64,000 nt of DNA. Origin: Vitis vinifera. Its lineage: Eukaryota > Streptophyta > Magnoliopsida > Vitales > Vitaceae. The notes under the pieces were generated by a model. That model was not told the DNA's origin. It ran no database searches and saw nothing but the letters and a program-made list of their open reading frames with translations. A program made the translations under genes and the position numbers. Of the stretch, positions 23,649 to 35,782 are shown piece after piece (positions within the stretch are counted from its first letter, which is position 1; every line of letters starts with the position of its first letter). The stretch is from contig NC_081822.1 of the NCBI RefSeq assembly GCF_030704535.1, forward strand, positions 1,250,001 to 1,314,000. Reading direction: 5' to 3'.

Positions 23649-26600
23649 TTAATGGTGGTCACCATGGCCATGCTCGTCATGACCCTCCCAAGGATGTCGC
23701 CAACCCTAAAAGATACAGCATGTAAATGTGATCAAGTCAGGAGAATTTCCTTAAGAGCGGAAAGATGAATTGTAAAGAAAATGCAACAGAAATCAAAGCC
23801 TACCAGTACTACAGGACCGTCTTGCTTAGCCCTGTACATGACCCAAAACCTGAAACATCAAATTTCAACAAACAACTTACAATAAGTCAACCAGCCACTT
23901 GATATCTATATTTACAAATGTTGCATGGCTGGAAGCATTGAAACAAAGTAGAACATTCATCCACTACCGGATAGGAAAGGCCTGGGTTCAACATTCAAAA
24001 TCCTCTCATTAAGCCTGAGATCTATCTTAATGTCACAGTTACTCCCCGAAGCAGACCAATCGTTGTCTATAAAACAGTAGTTCTATTGAGTCCATTCTCA
24101 TCCTTATGGTTCCCATTTCCTGCCTCAATCACTAAGAGCATGCCAAACTAATTCCAGTATCCCTTCTCCCTCTAATAAACCCAGAGCAGACAAATTCCAT
24201 TCTGCAAAACTAGTAGCTGACTTGATTTGACAGCCATTATTGAATAGCCAAGTTCAAAAGAGATCCCCATCTAACATCCTGGACTTGAATGCCGACATAC
24301 TTAAGGAGACCAAGTATGGCTTCTTCTTCATTTATTTTTCTTTCCTTCTTTGTGTGTGTGTGTGTGTGTGTGTGTTATCAGAAACAAACAATTCATTTCA
24401 TTTCAACAAAATTCATAAGTACAAAAGAAGGATGAAAAACCTTCCACCAAGTATATTACTGCTGTCAAAATCTGATCAAAAGAAGGAAACCGAGCCTATG
24501 ATCTCATAGAAGGCAAAACAAACTGCATAGGTAAAGGTGACTACAAAATCAATTCAAAAATTGCTTAAACTCAGGAAGGGTAGAGAAACCCCTAGAAAGA
24601 AACCAATGGCTTCTTTTAGACTAAATCATTACATCTTCTCCCAAATTCCAAACAATATACAGAAGCAATACATTCACAACCATTGGTACATCTCACTTCA
24701 TATGCATTTATTGCAGACTGCAGTTTCCAGTTTTCCAAGAAATCAACCAAACATAAAGAGAGAAATAGATGGCACCTCTTTTGCTAACTTATTTTCCATG
24801 AAAAAACAGTGACCTCTTTACCCCATCATAGACTAACCATCATATTTGCTCTTCTTTCCATCAAGCTGTCCAAGATGTCAGAATTGAGGACCATATTCTT
24901 TTTTCTTTAGTAAGCCTTTTTCTAAAAAAACTAAATAAATTTAGAACACATTATTTCTACCACTTTGAGGCATGATTTAGGTGGGTAAGAGATTAGGGTG
25001 GCAGTAGGAGGTTCCAAGTCAAATTCCATGTACGAAAAAGGCATTCCCGTAAGAGGCACCATGCTGTTAACATGGAAATCATAACCAACAATGCAAGGTG
25101 TTGTCTGGAAATATTTTCATTTCTACTGTTTCTAAAAACATTTTTTTTTTTCAATTTTTATAAATAGGAAACAAGATTGGCAGTGTTAATTGTTATTTTC
25201 TATTTAAAATAAAGAAACCAAAAATATTAAAAAATCATTCCATAAAATCATATAGTTCATCATTGATGTTAGTTAAACACCTATCCAAAAAAAAAAAAAA
25301 AATCATTGATATTAGTTAAACAAAACATGTGGGTAGTCGCTTACTAAAACACCAAAAGCACTTTCCAAATGCTCCCAATTAGATTAAATATCAATTAATG
25401 CTGAACCAAGGGAATCATCGATCTCCATCCAGTTTTTAACAACATAAAAATGTATCCACTTAGCCAAATTGAGTACTCCAAGCCAAGAAATTGGTGGAAA
25501 AAAAATTATATAATTTGGCCAAAAGCCCTCCATCTGCGTATCATGGAATGTTTTTAACACCTCCTTGAGGCACCAACTTGAGTGTGCCTATCTGTCACCA
25601 GATTCGACGACACCACACTGCTTTGTGGCATTTCATCAAACAACTTCCTAGCAATCTAAAAGTCCCCAACGCTAACATGCCCATCAATCATCACATTCCA
25701 CAAAAGCACATTCAAATTTAGCCCAACCTTATCTCTCATTCCATCACAAACATCACCACCTTCAAAAATGGACCACACCCAAAATCAGGTCATGTTCTAA
25801 TTGTTCAAGTTGGTTTTGTAGTAATAGGATCGACTAAGCTTTATTTGGCCGCTCTAGGAGCAACTGTTCATGATTTGAGACGGAGATACACTAGTTACAT
25901 CTATATATGAAAAATCAAGATTTGATTATATAACACAGGATTTTCCAAAAGTGGAAAAGTGTTAGATGTGTGTTTGATTGATTCAATATCAATGAACATA
26001 GGAAGGGAAGTGTTTGGGAGAGTGGAAGACAATAAAGCTGCTGCCCTGCAGCTAGTGGACCACTGGGACAGGGTGGAATGTGAGAGAAGGCTATCAGAGG
26101 AAGAAACAGTATCAAAAAAGGAAGCAAAGGACAGTTATGCTAAGTGGGTATCTTTGGAGGAAACTCATTGGAGGCAGCACTCCAGAGAGTTATGGTTAAG
26201 GGAAGGGGATAACAATACAGGATACTTCCATCGTATGGTGGCTGCTCATTGTAGATTCAATCATATGGACAGAATTAAGATAGGTGGGGTGTGGCTGACT
26301 GAGGAGAAGGATGTGAGAGAAGGGGTGGTTAAGGCTTTTCAACAGTTACTTACGGAAAATTCAAATTGGAAGGCAGACATAGAAGGGCTGCATTTAGAGC
26401 AACTAAATCAGCAAGAGGCAGAGAACTTGGAGCACCCTTTTTTTGAGGAGGAAATTCATAGTGCCCTGATGGAGATGAATGGGGACAAAGCCCCAGGACC
26501 GGATGGCTTCACTATGGCATTTTGGCAAAGATGTTGGGCTATAGTTAAAGAGGAGGTTTTGGCGATGTTTAAAGAGTTCTATGAGCAAAGTGCCTTCATC

Positions 26601-29600
26601 AGGAGCATGAACAGCACGTTTCTGGTTCTGATACCCAAGAAGGGGGGGGGCAGAGGATCTTGGGGAATTCAGACCAATCAGTCTCTTGGGGGGGCTGTAC
26701 AAACTATTGGCCAAGGTTTTAGCCAATAGACTCAAAAAAGTGATAGGGAGAGTAGTATCTACTGATCAAAATGCTTTTGTTATGGGGAGGCAGATCCTTG
26801 ATGCCTCCTTAATTGCAAATGAAGTAATTGATGCTTGGCAAAAAAGGGGTGAGAGAGGTCTCATTTGTAAGCTGGACATAGAGAAAGCCTACGACAGCCT
26901 AAATTGGCAGTTTTTGATGAAAGTCATGAGAAAGATGGGGTTCGGTTCAAGGTGGCTGGGATGGATGTGGAGTTGTATTTCCACAGCCAAATTTTCGGTG
27001 TTGGTGAATGGAGTGTCGGCCGGTTTTTTTCCAAGTTCTAAGGGGTTGAGGCAAGGAGATCCCCTCTCTCCCTACCTCTTTGTGATGGGAATGGAGGTGT
27101 TGAGCAATCTGATCAGGAGGGCTGTTGAAGGGGGTTTTTTGTCAGGGTGTAGGATTCGAGGAGGAGGAAGGCAGCCAGTGCATGTTTCCCACCTGCTCTT
27201 TGCGGATGATACTATAGTTTTTTGTGAAGCTAGGAAGGAGTATCTAACTTATCTAAGTTGGATTCTGTTCTGGTTTGAAGCCGCGTCAGGGTTAAGGATT
27301 AATTTGGAGAAAAGTGAAATAATCCCAGTTGGCGAGGTGGAAGAGATGGAGGAGATGGCAGCGGAATTGGGCTGCAAGGTGGGCTCTATGCCTTCTGTGT
27401 ATTTGGGGCTGCCATTGGGGGCTCCTAACAAGAGTACAGCCGTGTGGGATGGGGTGGAGGAGAAGATGAGAAGAAGACTAGCGCATTGGAAACGGCAATA
27501 TATTTCCAAAGGTGGGAGACTTATTCTCATTAAGAGCACGATGGCTAGCATACCTTTGTATCAAATGTCTCTCTTCCGTATGCCCAAGTTGGTTGCGCGA
27601 AGATTAGAGAAATTGCAAAGGGATTTTCTTTGGGGAGGAGGAAACTTAGAAAGGAAAGTGCACCTTGTTAATTGGGAGGTTGTGTGTACGGAGAAGGAAA
27701 AGGGGGGGCTTGGCTTAAGGAAATTAATCCCATTAAATAAATCTTTGTTGGGGAAATGGATTTGGAGGTTTGCTTGTGAAAAGGAAAATTTGTGGAAACA
27801 AGTGCTTGTGGCGAAATATGGGCAAGAGGGATTTGGTTGGATGACCAAAAAGGCTAATGGGACTTTTGGAGTAGGGGTTTGGAAGGAAATTATGAAGGAA
27901 AAAGATTGGTGTTGGGAGAATTTGGCTTTTATTATGGGGAATGGCACCAGAATCAGATTTTGGAATGATCTTTGGTGCAGATGTACAGTGCTGTCCCAAA
28001 GGTTTCCTCACCTCTATGGGATGGCTGCTCATAGGAATGGTACAGTAGCAGATATGTGGGACCAGAATGTGGGCCAAGGTGATTGGGATGTAAGATTCGT
28101 GAGGGGCTTTAATGATTGGGAGCTGGATTTGGTAGGGAATTTGCTTCATACATTGAGGGGGTTCAATCCTACTTTAGAAGAGGATGCTGTTTTTTGGAAA
28201 GGGGGGAGAAACGGAAAGTTTAAAGTTAAAGAAGCCTATAACTTGGTGGTAAATTCTGTGGCCAACAACTTTCCGAAGAACAACATTTGGGTGGATAAAG
28301 TTCAAACAAAAATCTTGTTTTTTGCTTGGGAAGCTACTTGGGGCAAGGTGCTTACGCTTGATAGGCTCCAGAAAAGAGGGTGACATCTCCCTAATCGGTG
28401 TTTCTTGTGTGGATGTGAAGAGGAAACTGTAAATCACATACTCATACATTGTATAGTGGCAAGAGTCCTGTGGGATATGATATGTGCTTTGGTTGGTGTT
28501 AAGTGGGTCTTTCCAGAAACTGTAAAGGAGGTCCTATTAAGCTGGAGGGGCCCTTTTGTAGGGAAAAAAAGGAAAAAGATATGGAAGTTTATACCGTTGT
28601 ACATCTTTTGGACCCTTTGGAAGGAAAGAAATAGGCTTGCTTTTAGGGGGGGGGTGTTAGATATCCAGAAATTAAAAAATTCTTTTGTCTGTATTTTATG
28701 GGGATGGGCGAGAATGTATAGTGGAGAGAGGTCGTTGTCTCTTATAGGATCCCTGGAGTGGATAGCCGCCACATAAGGGCTGGTGGGTTTTTTGTTGTTT
28801 CTTGTTTTTCTCTGTGTTTTTGAGGCTTTAGCTAGATTGTATACTCCCTGTATGCGTGTGGCTTTTTGGCCTCTTTTCAATATATTATGTGCTTACTTAT
28901 CAAAAAAAATATCAATGAACATAGGAAAGAGAGAGAGCATCCTAACAAGACTGCTAACAATAAACTTATTGCTACCCAATCCAAAACATCAGCTACCTGT
29001 GAATTTGCTTCTCCTGCTCAAGGCTCTCTGTTTGAAAGTAGGCATTAAAGAAAGAAGAAAATGTAAAGCAATTAGGCCCCAAAAAGCCATTGCAGACATT
29101 TGAATTGATCCAAATAAGGCATCCAATGGTTCATTGCTCTTAGAAAAAGCTTAGATGCTGGTGTTCCAAGAAAAGAATTTAGGTTCATGCATGTTGCAGA
29201 ATATCTTGTGTGTGTATTTGAGATCATGGTTACTAGAAAGCACACAAAATTGGCGAGCTTCAGCTGCAATGGAAGTGAAGAAGGGTGCAATGATCTATCC
29301 TTCTAGCTCTTTCTATCAAGACTAATGAGACATGCTTCACTCATTTCTAAAATATGTTTAAAAAGTTTGAGAATAGCAAAAATTTCACACCTTCAATTTT
29401 TAAAATTTTCTTATTAAGTTTTGAAAACAAAAGTAAAAATACATTACTCGATGTTTCTTTTTTTTTGAAAAAAAAAGAAATCTGATTTGAAAACAAAAAA
29501 ATTAGAAACAAAAGTGTAAGCAAATGGAAGCAAGATTTTCATTGAAGTAGTTCCAGGGACCAAACTCCTTGTTTCAGGCTCTGGTCAGACCCTCACAAAC

Positions 29601-30529
29601 AATAACTTTGCTTCCAACACAAACTTCAAAAAGCCTTCACAAAGATATCTTTGCAAGAAGAAATTCAATTGAATACTTAAAATTGAACAGAATAAAGATC
29701 AGAAGAATAACACATGTATCCCAATTTGCATTCCCATTAACCCTGAAGTGGAGAAACCAGCTGAGTTTCAAACCATGGCACTAAATAACCTCTGAAAATA
29801 GATATGTAAATATCAAGATACTGTAGAAACTTATTTCTTTCATGAAACTAGAGAATGCTGCCCTATTATGCTACTGTTTGATGCCATTGGAAATTGGAAA
29901 TGAAGAATAATAAGGAAGTTTCCTATCACGCTACTCAACGTATATTGGTCAGTATAAATTCAACTATAATTCATGAATTTCTAAAATGAATGCAGAAATT
30001 CAATTGAATGGTTATAGATTAGAAAGAATTTGGGCATATCCTATCATCAGACACCTAGGTGGGAATGTACCGCAATTTATGCTTCAATTCCAAAAAACCT
30101 AGATGCTAAAGCACAAACTTGTATTTCAACCCTCCCAATGAAGATCACAAACTCATGTAAGTGTTCTCCGATGCTAAAATCTCACTCTTTCTTCCAATCA
30201 TTCCTTAGACAAATAATAATCATCAATCAACAACATTACATATTATATCAAACGACACAGATCCGGAATGACAAACAGCGCGAATCAACAATTAAATATC
30301 AGATCCACCGCGGCTTTATTCTAACCGCGTGATCGAACAATCCAATATACCAAGCAGATGAACCCCAAAAAAAAAAAATTAGGGTTTTGGGAGATTCAAA
30401 GAGAATTGAAAAGGATGGTTACCACATGATGGCGCACAAACCCTTTCCGGTGATAGTATGCCATCGCTTGGGATGATGCATTGTTACGCCTTTGTATGTA
30501 GTGCTGTGTCCATGGCCTCCTCCTCCCAT
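23649..30529 (-). CDS. NDUFB2: NADH dehydrogenase [ubiquinone] 1 beta subcomplex subunit 2 (NDUFB2/AGGG type), three exons
   Basis: Accessory subunit of mitochondrial complex I, in the membrane arm at the inner membrane. Exons are 30529-30423, 23849-23804 and 23705-23649. All splice sites are GT-AG, and 107+46+57 nt gives 69 residues and a stop. The protein starts [15 protein letters not shown] and continues through [20 protein letters not shown] (one membrane helix, about 28-43), [20 protein letters not shown] and a His-rich end HGHGDHH. This matches plant NDUFB2 proteins as I remember them (for example Arabidopsis At1g76200) in length and motifs. Intron 2 is 98 bp, but intron 1 is 6573 bp and contains a 2.9-kb LINE on the opposite strand plus smaller repeats. 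The exons are too short to stand out as open frames, but the joined reading frame is fully consistent. Confidence 0.92.
24351..24374. repeat. (TG)12 microsatellite
   Basis: Uninterrupted TG repeat inside intron 1 of the NDUFB2 gene. Confidence 0.95.
25280..25301 (+). mobile_element. Possible ultra-short retroposon: poly(A) stub with flanking duplication
   Basis: A 22-bp insert, CCTATCC followed by 15 A residues, sits between two 21-bp direct repeats at 25259-25279 and 25302-25322 that differ at one base. This is the pattern of a severely 5'-truncated LINE-type insertion with target-site duplication. The full LINE nearby likewise ends in TATC plus A's. Simple slippage or local duplication is an alternative. 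Confidence 0.5.
26005..28908 (+). mobile_element. 5'-truncated L1-type LINE with ORF2 reverse transcriptase
   Basis: Flanked by a perfect 19-bp target duplication (25986-26004 and 28909-28927) and ending in a short A tail after CTTATC. The insert lacks ORF1 and the endonuclease and starts inside ORF2. Reverse transcriptase motifs in order are [32 protein letters not shown] (A), [19 protein letters not shown] (B), [11 protein letters not shown] (C), [10 protein letters not shown] (D) and YLGLPLGAP (E). A zf-RVT zinc ribbon [18 protein letters not shown] lies near the end (about 28396-28450), with the stop at 28774-28776. Two defects are visible. One is a one-base gain in the run of nine G at 26642-26650, after LIPKKG. 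The other is a TGA at 28381-28383 where related elements carry Trp before HLPNRC. It lies antisense to the host NDUFB2 gene in its first intron. Perfect duplications and few lesions indicate a young insertion. Confidence 0.95.
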
Positions 30530-30949
30530 CTCTCCCCGTCAGTCCAACCCTAGCGTTTGCCCCTGAAGAAAATCCTCTTTCGCGAAGTTGTGGCCGATGA
30601 GAACAGAGAAATGCTAATATGAAAATATATTTTTAATTAATCTACGACCTTTTCCCCACTTAAAATGATGGAATAAAACGACACATTTTCAATAATATTT
30701 GGACAAAACCTTTAAAATAACATAAATTTTAATAAGTTTGGAACAGGCAAAATAGTATTTATATCATACTTAACACAAACTTAATACTTATTACTTAATT
30801 ATTTAATTTTCACTTTAAATATTAAGATTATTTAATAAAATTTAATTAAAATATATTTTAAATAGTAAAATAATATGAGCAAATGAGATCAAGTAATAGT
30901 ATAGGTCCTAGTATAACAAAAAATATTATAAAGGTAATTTGGGTAAATA

Positions 30950-31112
30950 AGTGTAAAAATGTATAATAAATATTTGAATTTAATAATAAATTAATTATTT
31001 TTATTTTTTACTTTAAATTACAATTATTATGTCAAACATACTTAATTTACTTAGTGACTTAAATTAAGTTTTTAAGTTACTAAATTGGTTAACCAAACCA
31101 CCCATTAACTCA
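30950..31112. repeat. MITE-like repeat, inverted copy of 17335-17520
   Basis: Reverse complement shares AACTTAA, TAAGTAAATTAAGTATGTTTGACA and AAAGTAAAAAATAAAAATAATTAATTT-like blocks with 17335-17520 in the same order. It ends near AACCAAACCACCC, a GGGTGGTTTGG-type terminus. Confidence 0.45.
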
Positions 31113-31164
31113 TTTACTTAATCATGTTAAAATGATTCTTTATAATTTAATTTGTATATAATTA

Positions 31165-31430
31165 ATTTAATCCATATAATTTACTTAATTCTAAATAAAA
31201 CTTAAAATTGAATAATACTTAATAGTGTTAATTATTAAGTTATTTATTTTTGTAATATTTTATTTTTGTTAAATATTAAAAAGTAAAGAAAATCGATGTA
31301 TTACTTTTTTTATTTAGCAAAAAACTTATAATAAATTATGAAAAAAAAAACAAATAATTTAAAGTTTGAAAGTGAATTGTTTTCAACAAAAAAATTTAAA
31401 AAATAAACACCATATCAGTCAAATTTTTTT
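31165..31430 (+). repeat. MITE-like repeat, same family as 47228-47700
   Basis: Shares with 47245-47520, in the same order and orientation, the blocks TACTTAATTxTAAATAAAACTT, AAGTTATTTATTTTTGTAATATTTTATTTTT, TATTAAAAAGTAAA and GAATTGTTTTCAA...AATAAACACCA. Non-coding dispersed repeat. Confidence 0.6.
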
Positions 31431-32321
31431 ATTTTTAAAATTATGCTTTCCTTTATAGCGATTACGATTTTTCTTAACAACTCCAATACATATTATATAT
31501 GAAGCAAGACAAGTTACAAGTAATGTCTTCATTGAATCCTTACTACATATTAAAAAATAATAATAATAATTTTTAAATGATAATTATGAAATTTTATAAT
31601 ATTTATTTATTTATTTATAATTTATATTATTAAAAATAATAATAATTTGAAAATAATTAAAATTTGTGATTAAAGTGGTGTGAGGGGAGTATGAGAAATT
31701 CTAAATAATCCTACTACCATCATGGTTCATGCCTATGGACCTGTTATGCTTTCCAGCCCGTGACTAGCTACGTCCACAGATTTAACTGGCCTCTTTTAGC
31801 ATGTTTTAATTTTTCTAATAAATTTGTCATTGTATAAAAATAATCATCATCTCCATCCGCAAGGGTCACATCCATTTTTCCACATGTTGGTTTTTCATTT
31901 TCTTATTGGGGTTGGTGGACTGACAAGAAGCGGAGGCAGCATCTTATCCAATCCAACCTCAAATCAGACAACTGCAACAATTTTAAAAGGGAAAGTCGTA
32001 TTTCGGGAGCCCCATTTCCCAATAATATTATTTTCAAAACCTAAGTTTGCATAACCCAAGATATGTCCATTATTTCTAAAAAAAATTTCCTTTTCATGCA
32101 CTATATATGGTTTATAATTGCATTTTCGAAATTACCCCTCCATACATTTCCTTTTGTTGTTCTATTTTTCAAAACATTAAAAGCCCATTTTAATAAAGCC
32201 CAACAGCTGCAATGGGAGGCCTCGATTTTCAGTGTCAATAATTTACTTTCCTTGCAGTCAATTCTCACCAACAAAATAGAGCAACAAGTGTAACAAAATC
32301 AACACAACCCACACTTCTCAC

Positions 32322-32822
32322 CTGTTTTTCCCCAGGCGAGTAGTTCTTCAATGTCGACACTGCAAGCCTAATCCTCCCCAACGACTGCCCTAAAACCTAA
32401 TACAAACAACCATCAATTCACCATAACCACACTCCCTAACCAATCATTCACAACAAATCCACTCCACAAACCAAACCATCAATATTCTCAGCTCTACCAA
32501 AACACCTATTCACCTTCCGACTCACAATCCCAATATTTTCGCTTCCTCCGATTGTACTCGCGCTAACCAAACATAAAACACACAAAACTCGGAAAAATCA
32601 ATTCACCGCATAGAGATCTAACCAAACACTCAAAATTCAACAAATCAATGATTCGAGGCCACGAAAATAGAAAGAAAATGAGGGTGCGAAGCACCGATAC
32701 AGATTAATTGATCCGAAATTGATACAGATTATAGAGTAAGAGACTCGGAAAAGGACGCACCTGAGCTTCACCGAAGAGTTTGGTCCGCTAGGTATAGGGT
32801 GAACAGAGCAATGATGGTTCAA
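32322..32822 (-). other. Orphan spliced-exon pattern, possible gene fragment or non-coding transcript
   Basis: On the minus strand a leader-like stretch ends GAAGCTCAG at 32761, followed by a consensus donor GTGCGT. A 75-nt open segment at 32396-32322 (reads VLGQSLGRIRLAVSTLKNYS and PGEKQ) is bordered by TTAG before it and GTGAGA after it. Joined, the frame stays open, but no ATG precedes it in that frame and I find no following exon. It may be the 5' part of a truncated gene, a non-coding RNA, or chance. I do not recognise the peptide. Confidence 0.25.
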
Positions 32823-33546
32823 ACAACACCATTTTGGAGGGTGGCTTGATCCATTTTTCTTTGTCCTCTACATCATCCGTTTAGTAGTTTATTAGAGGGG
32901 AAAGTTGTGTTTGTAGTAGAGCAGCCTCCCGTCAATGGAGATAGATCGGCAACAGCGTTGTCGGTGTGAGGACTGGGAGACCGGTGACTGCTGACAAGGA
33001 AAACTAAAGGGCAATTTTGGAATAGCTTACCGAAACAATATATAGTGCACAAGAATAATAATAATTTTGTCATTAATGGTCCAAGCCCATATTCCAATTT
33101 ATTTGGGTTTGATTTCCGTATTGCCTTCAAATGGGCCACTGCAAACATAACTTTCCCATTTTAAAATTGCCCATTCCTGGATAATAAATACATATCACAC
33201 TCAATCCATCGATCAATCACCCTCATAATTTTTGAGTTCGAATCATCCAATGAAAATGATTTAAATTTTAAATTTCAGGTCTTACAAGTAAATGATTTAA
33301 ATTCAGTGCTATCCATTTTTTACCATCTTAAAAATTATGTTTAGTCTCTAGTAAAATAAAGAAAAAATTATAAAATAAAACATAAATATATTAGCACAAT
33401 AAGTTGTAATAAATAAGACCTTTAGAGGCTATCAATTTTAGAACAAACTTGTGTTGTTGGTATGGAATTAAGTATTTTAGTTATATTGGGTGAATGGGAT
33501 TACTTTTTTACACGAGATGGTCTTAAGATTGGGTAGCTGAAGATTA

Positions 33547-33590
33547 GTATCTTGAGTTAATGAATAATGTATCTTGAGTTAATGAATAAT
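33547..33590. repeat. 22-bp exact tandem duplication upstream of OPCL1-like copy 1
   Basis: The unit beginning GTATCTTGAGTTAATG occurs twice in a row without mismatch, about 175-215 bases before the ATG and upstream of the TATA box. Confidence 0.9.
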
Positions 33591-33693
33591 GAACACCAAC
33601 ATATCTCTCCGTTGGGGCCCACGTCGAAATCCTCTCCGACAATACCATCAGTACGGTATAGTTGAGCCTCAGCCTCGCATTCTCCGTCCACCA

Positions 33694-33700
33694 TATATAT
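33694..33700 (+). promoter_or_regulatory. Candidate TATA box of OPCL1-like copy 1
   Basis: TATATAT in the context CCACCATATATATCACC, 64-70 bases before the ATG. It would give a leader of about 35-40 bases. Confidence 0.5.
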
Positions 33701-33763
33701 CACCGGAGGTGAAACATTTACCATTCATCTGATGGTGAGAGCTGGAAGAGGCGTTGTACTTCC

Positions 33764-35782
33764 ATGGCGCATAATAGCGAGCTGATGATCGATCCCAGAA
33801 GTGGGTTCTGCAAATCGAACTCCATTTTTTACAGTAAACGTAGACCCCTTTCTCTGCCACAGAACGAATTTATAGACGTCGCCACCTTCATCTCTTCTCG
33901 CCCACACCAAGGAAAGACGGCGTTTATCGATGCCGCCACTGGCCGCCGCCTCACTTTCACCGATGTCTGGAGAGCTGTTGATTCGGTGTCGTCGTGTCTC
34001 TCCGAGTTGGGGATTCGGAAAGGTGACGTCATCCTATTGCTGACTCCCAACTCCATTTTCTTTCCGATTGTTTGTCTCTCGGTGTTGTCTCTCGGCGCCG
34101 TGGTCACCACGACGAACCCGCTCAACACGCCTCGCGAAATCGGCAAGCAGATTGTCGACTCCAAACCGGTTCTCGTTTTCACAACTCAGTCACTCGCGCC
34201 TAAACTCACTGGGTCGAATCTTCCCATTGTGTTGATGGGAGAACACGGCGACTATCATGCTGGAGCTGAGGTTGTGGGTTCTTTAGACGAAATGATAAGG
34301 AAGGAGCCGAATGGGAAGCGAGTCGGGGAGCGAGTGAATCAGGAGGACGCGGCGACTCTGCTCTACTCGTCCGGCACGACCGGCGAGAGCAAGGGGGTGG
34401 TGTCGTCGCACAGAAACCTCATCGCCATGGTTCAGAGCATCGTGAGCATGAACAGCTTTGAAGATGAAGAGGAGAGCTTTGTCTGTTTCCTTCCCATGTT
34501 CCACATGTACGGTCTAGGGGCGTTCGCACTGGGGAGGCTGGCGCGCGGATCAACGGTTATCGTGCTTCCGAGATTCGAGATGAACGAGATGCTCACTACC
34601 ATCTCCAAGTACCGAGCCACTTGCCTCCCACTCGTGCCGCCCATACTGGTGGCGCTTGTGAACGGCGCTGATCAGATAAAGGCCAAGTACGACTTGAGTT
34701 CGCTACAGTATATTATATGCGGTGGAGCCCCACTGAGTAAGGAGGTGATAGAGGAGTTCTTGGAAAAGTACCCAAACGTTAACATTCGTCAGGGATACGC
34801 ACTGACGGAGTCGACCACAGTCGGAGCGTCGACACATACTCTGGAGGAGAGCCGGCGGCATGGAACAGCGGGTCTGCTGTCGCCGAGCATGGAGGCGAAG
34901 ATCGTGGACCCGGAAAGTGGAAAGGCATTGTCGGTGAATCGGGCGGGAGAGCTTTGGCTGAGAGGTCCCACCATTATGAAAGGTATAATATAATAGCAAT
35001 AATGGATGTTGTATCACTTTCATACGAATTCGGTAAGTAAGAATTACGTATCTTATTATGCAAGCCTCCACGGTCTCTTTTCTTAGTGAACTTGGACCCA
35101 CTGCCCCTCTCTTCAAAAAATGGCTTTTTCCGAGAGTCCACGTGTATGCAGATTTCAGGTTCATTTCCATACCAATATTTCTGTTCTATGATTGGAGGGG
35201 TGTTATAATTAATTATATAGCAGGTTACTTCAGAAATCCAGAAGCCACTGCATCGGCTCTGGACTCAAACGCATGGTTAAGGACCGGAGACCTCTGCTAC
35301 ATTGACGATGATGGGTTCCTTTTCGTGGTTGATAGGTTGAAGGAGGTGATCAAATACAAAGGATATCAGGTGATCAAAAACAAACAATTTTGCCCTTTTT
35401 TTTTCTTTCTTTTTTTTATTCCAAGAAAACAAGTCTCAGAATGCAAATTAAAATATAAAAAATAATGTATTATAAAAATATGCTATTTTTTTATGGTGAA
35501 AAATAATTAAAATTATTTTAAGGAAATATATAATAGTTTCGTGTTGTCTTGTGGCATTAAAGTCCTTACATGTTGTCTCATGAGTTATCCTGAATCCCTG
35601 ATAACTAAAGTCTATTGTGTTGAATAGGTTCCCCCATCTGAACTAGAGGCCTTGTTGTTGACTCACCCAGAGATAGTTGATGCCGCTGTTGTACCGTAAG
35701 TCTTTCTACTCCATTGATATATATAAAAGAATATTGGTCTTGGAGATTGGCTCACTTTTTGAGAGAGCTCATGTTCATTACT

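Larger units (their letters stand above)
30530..33763. other. Intergenic region between NDUFB2 and the first OPCL1-like gene
   Basis: The first 120 bases hold the NDUFB2 leader and promoter (minus strand). 30650-31700 is AT-rich with MITE-like repeats. 31700-32330 has no coding signal. 32300-32890 shows an orphan exon pattern on the minus strand, listed separately. 33180-33763 holds the promoter of the OPCL1-like gene with a 22-bp tandem duplication and a TATA box. Confidence 0.5.

Noticed and set aside
27249-28880. Several long minus-strand open frames (up to 148 codons)
   Set aside because: They are antisense shadows of the LINE reverse transcriptase frame and show no family resemblance.
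35058-35465. A 135-codon open frame containing [16 protein letters not shown]
   Set aside because: It is exon 2 of OPCL1-like copy 1 read through both flanking introns; only 35224-35369 is coding.
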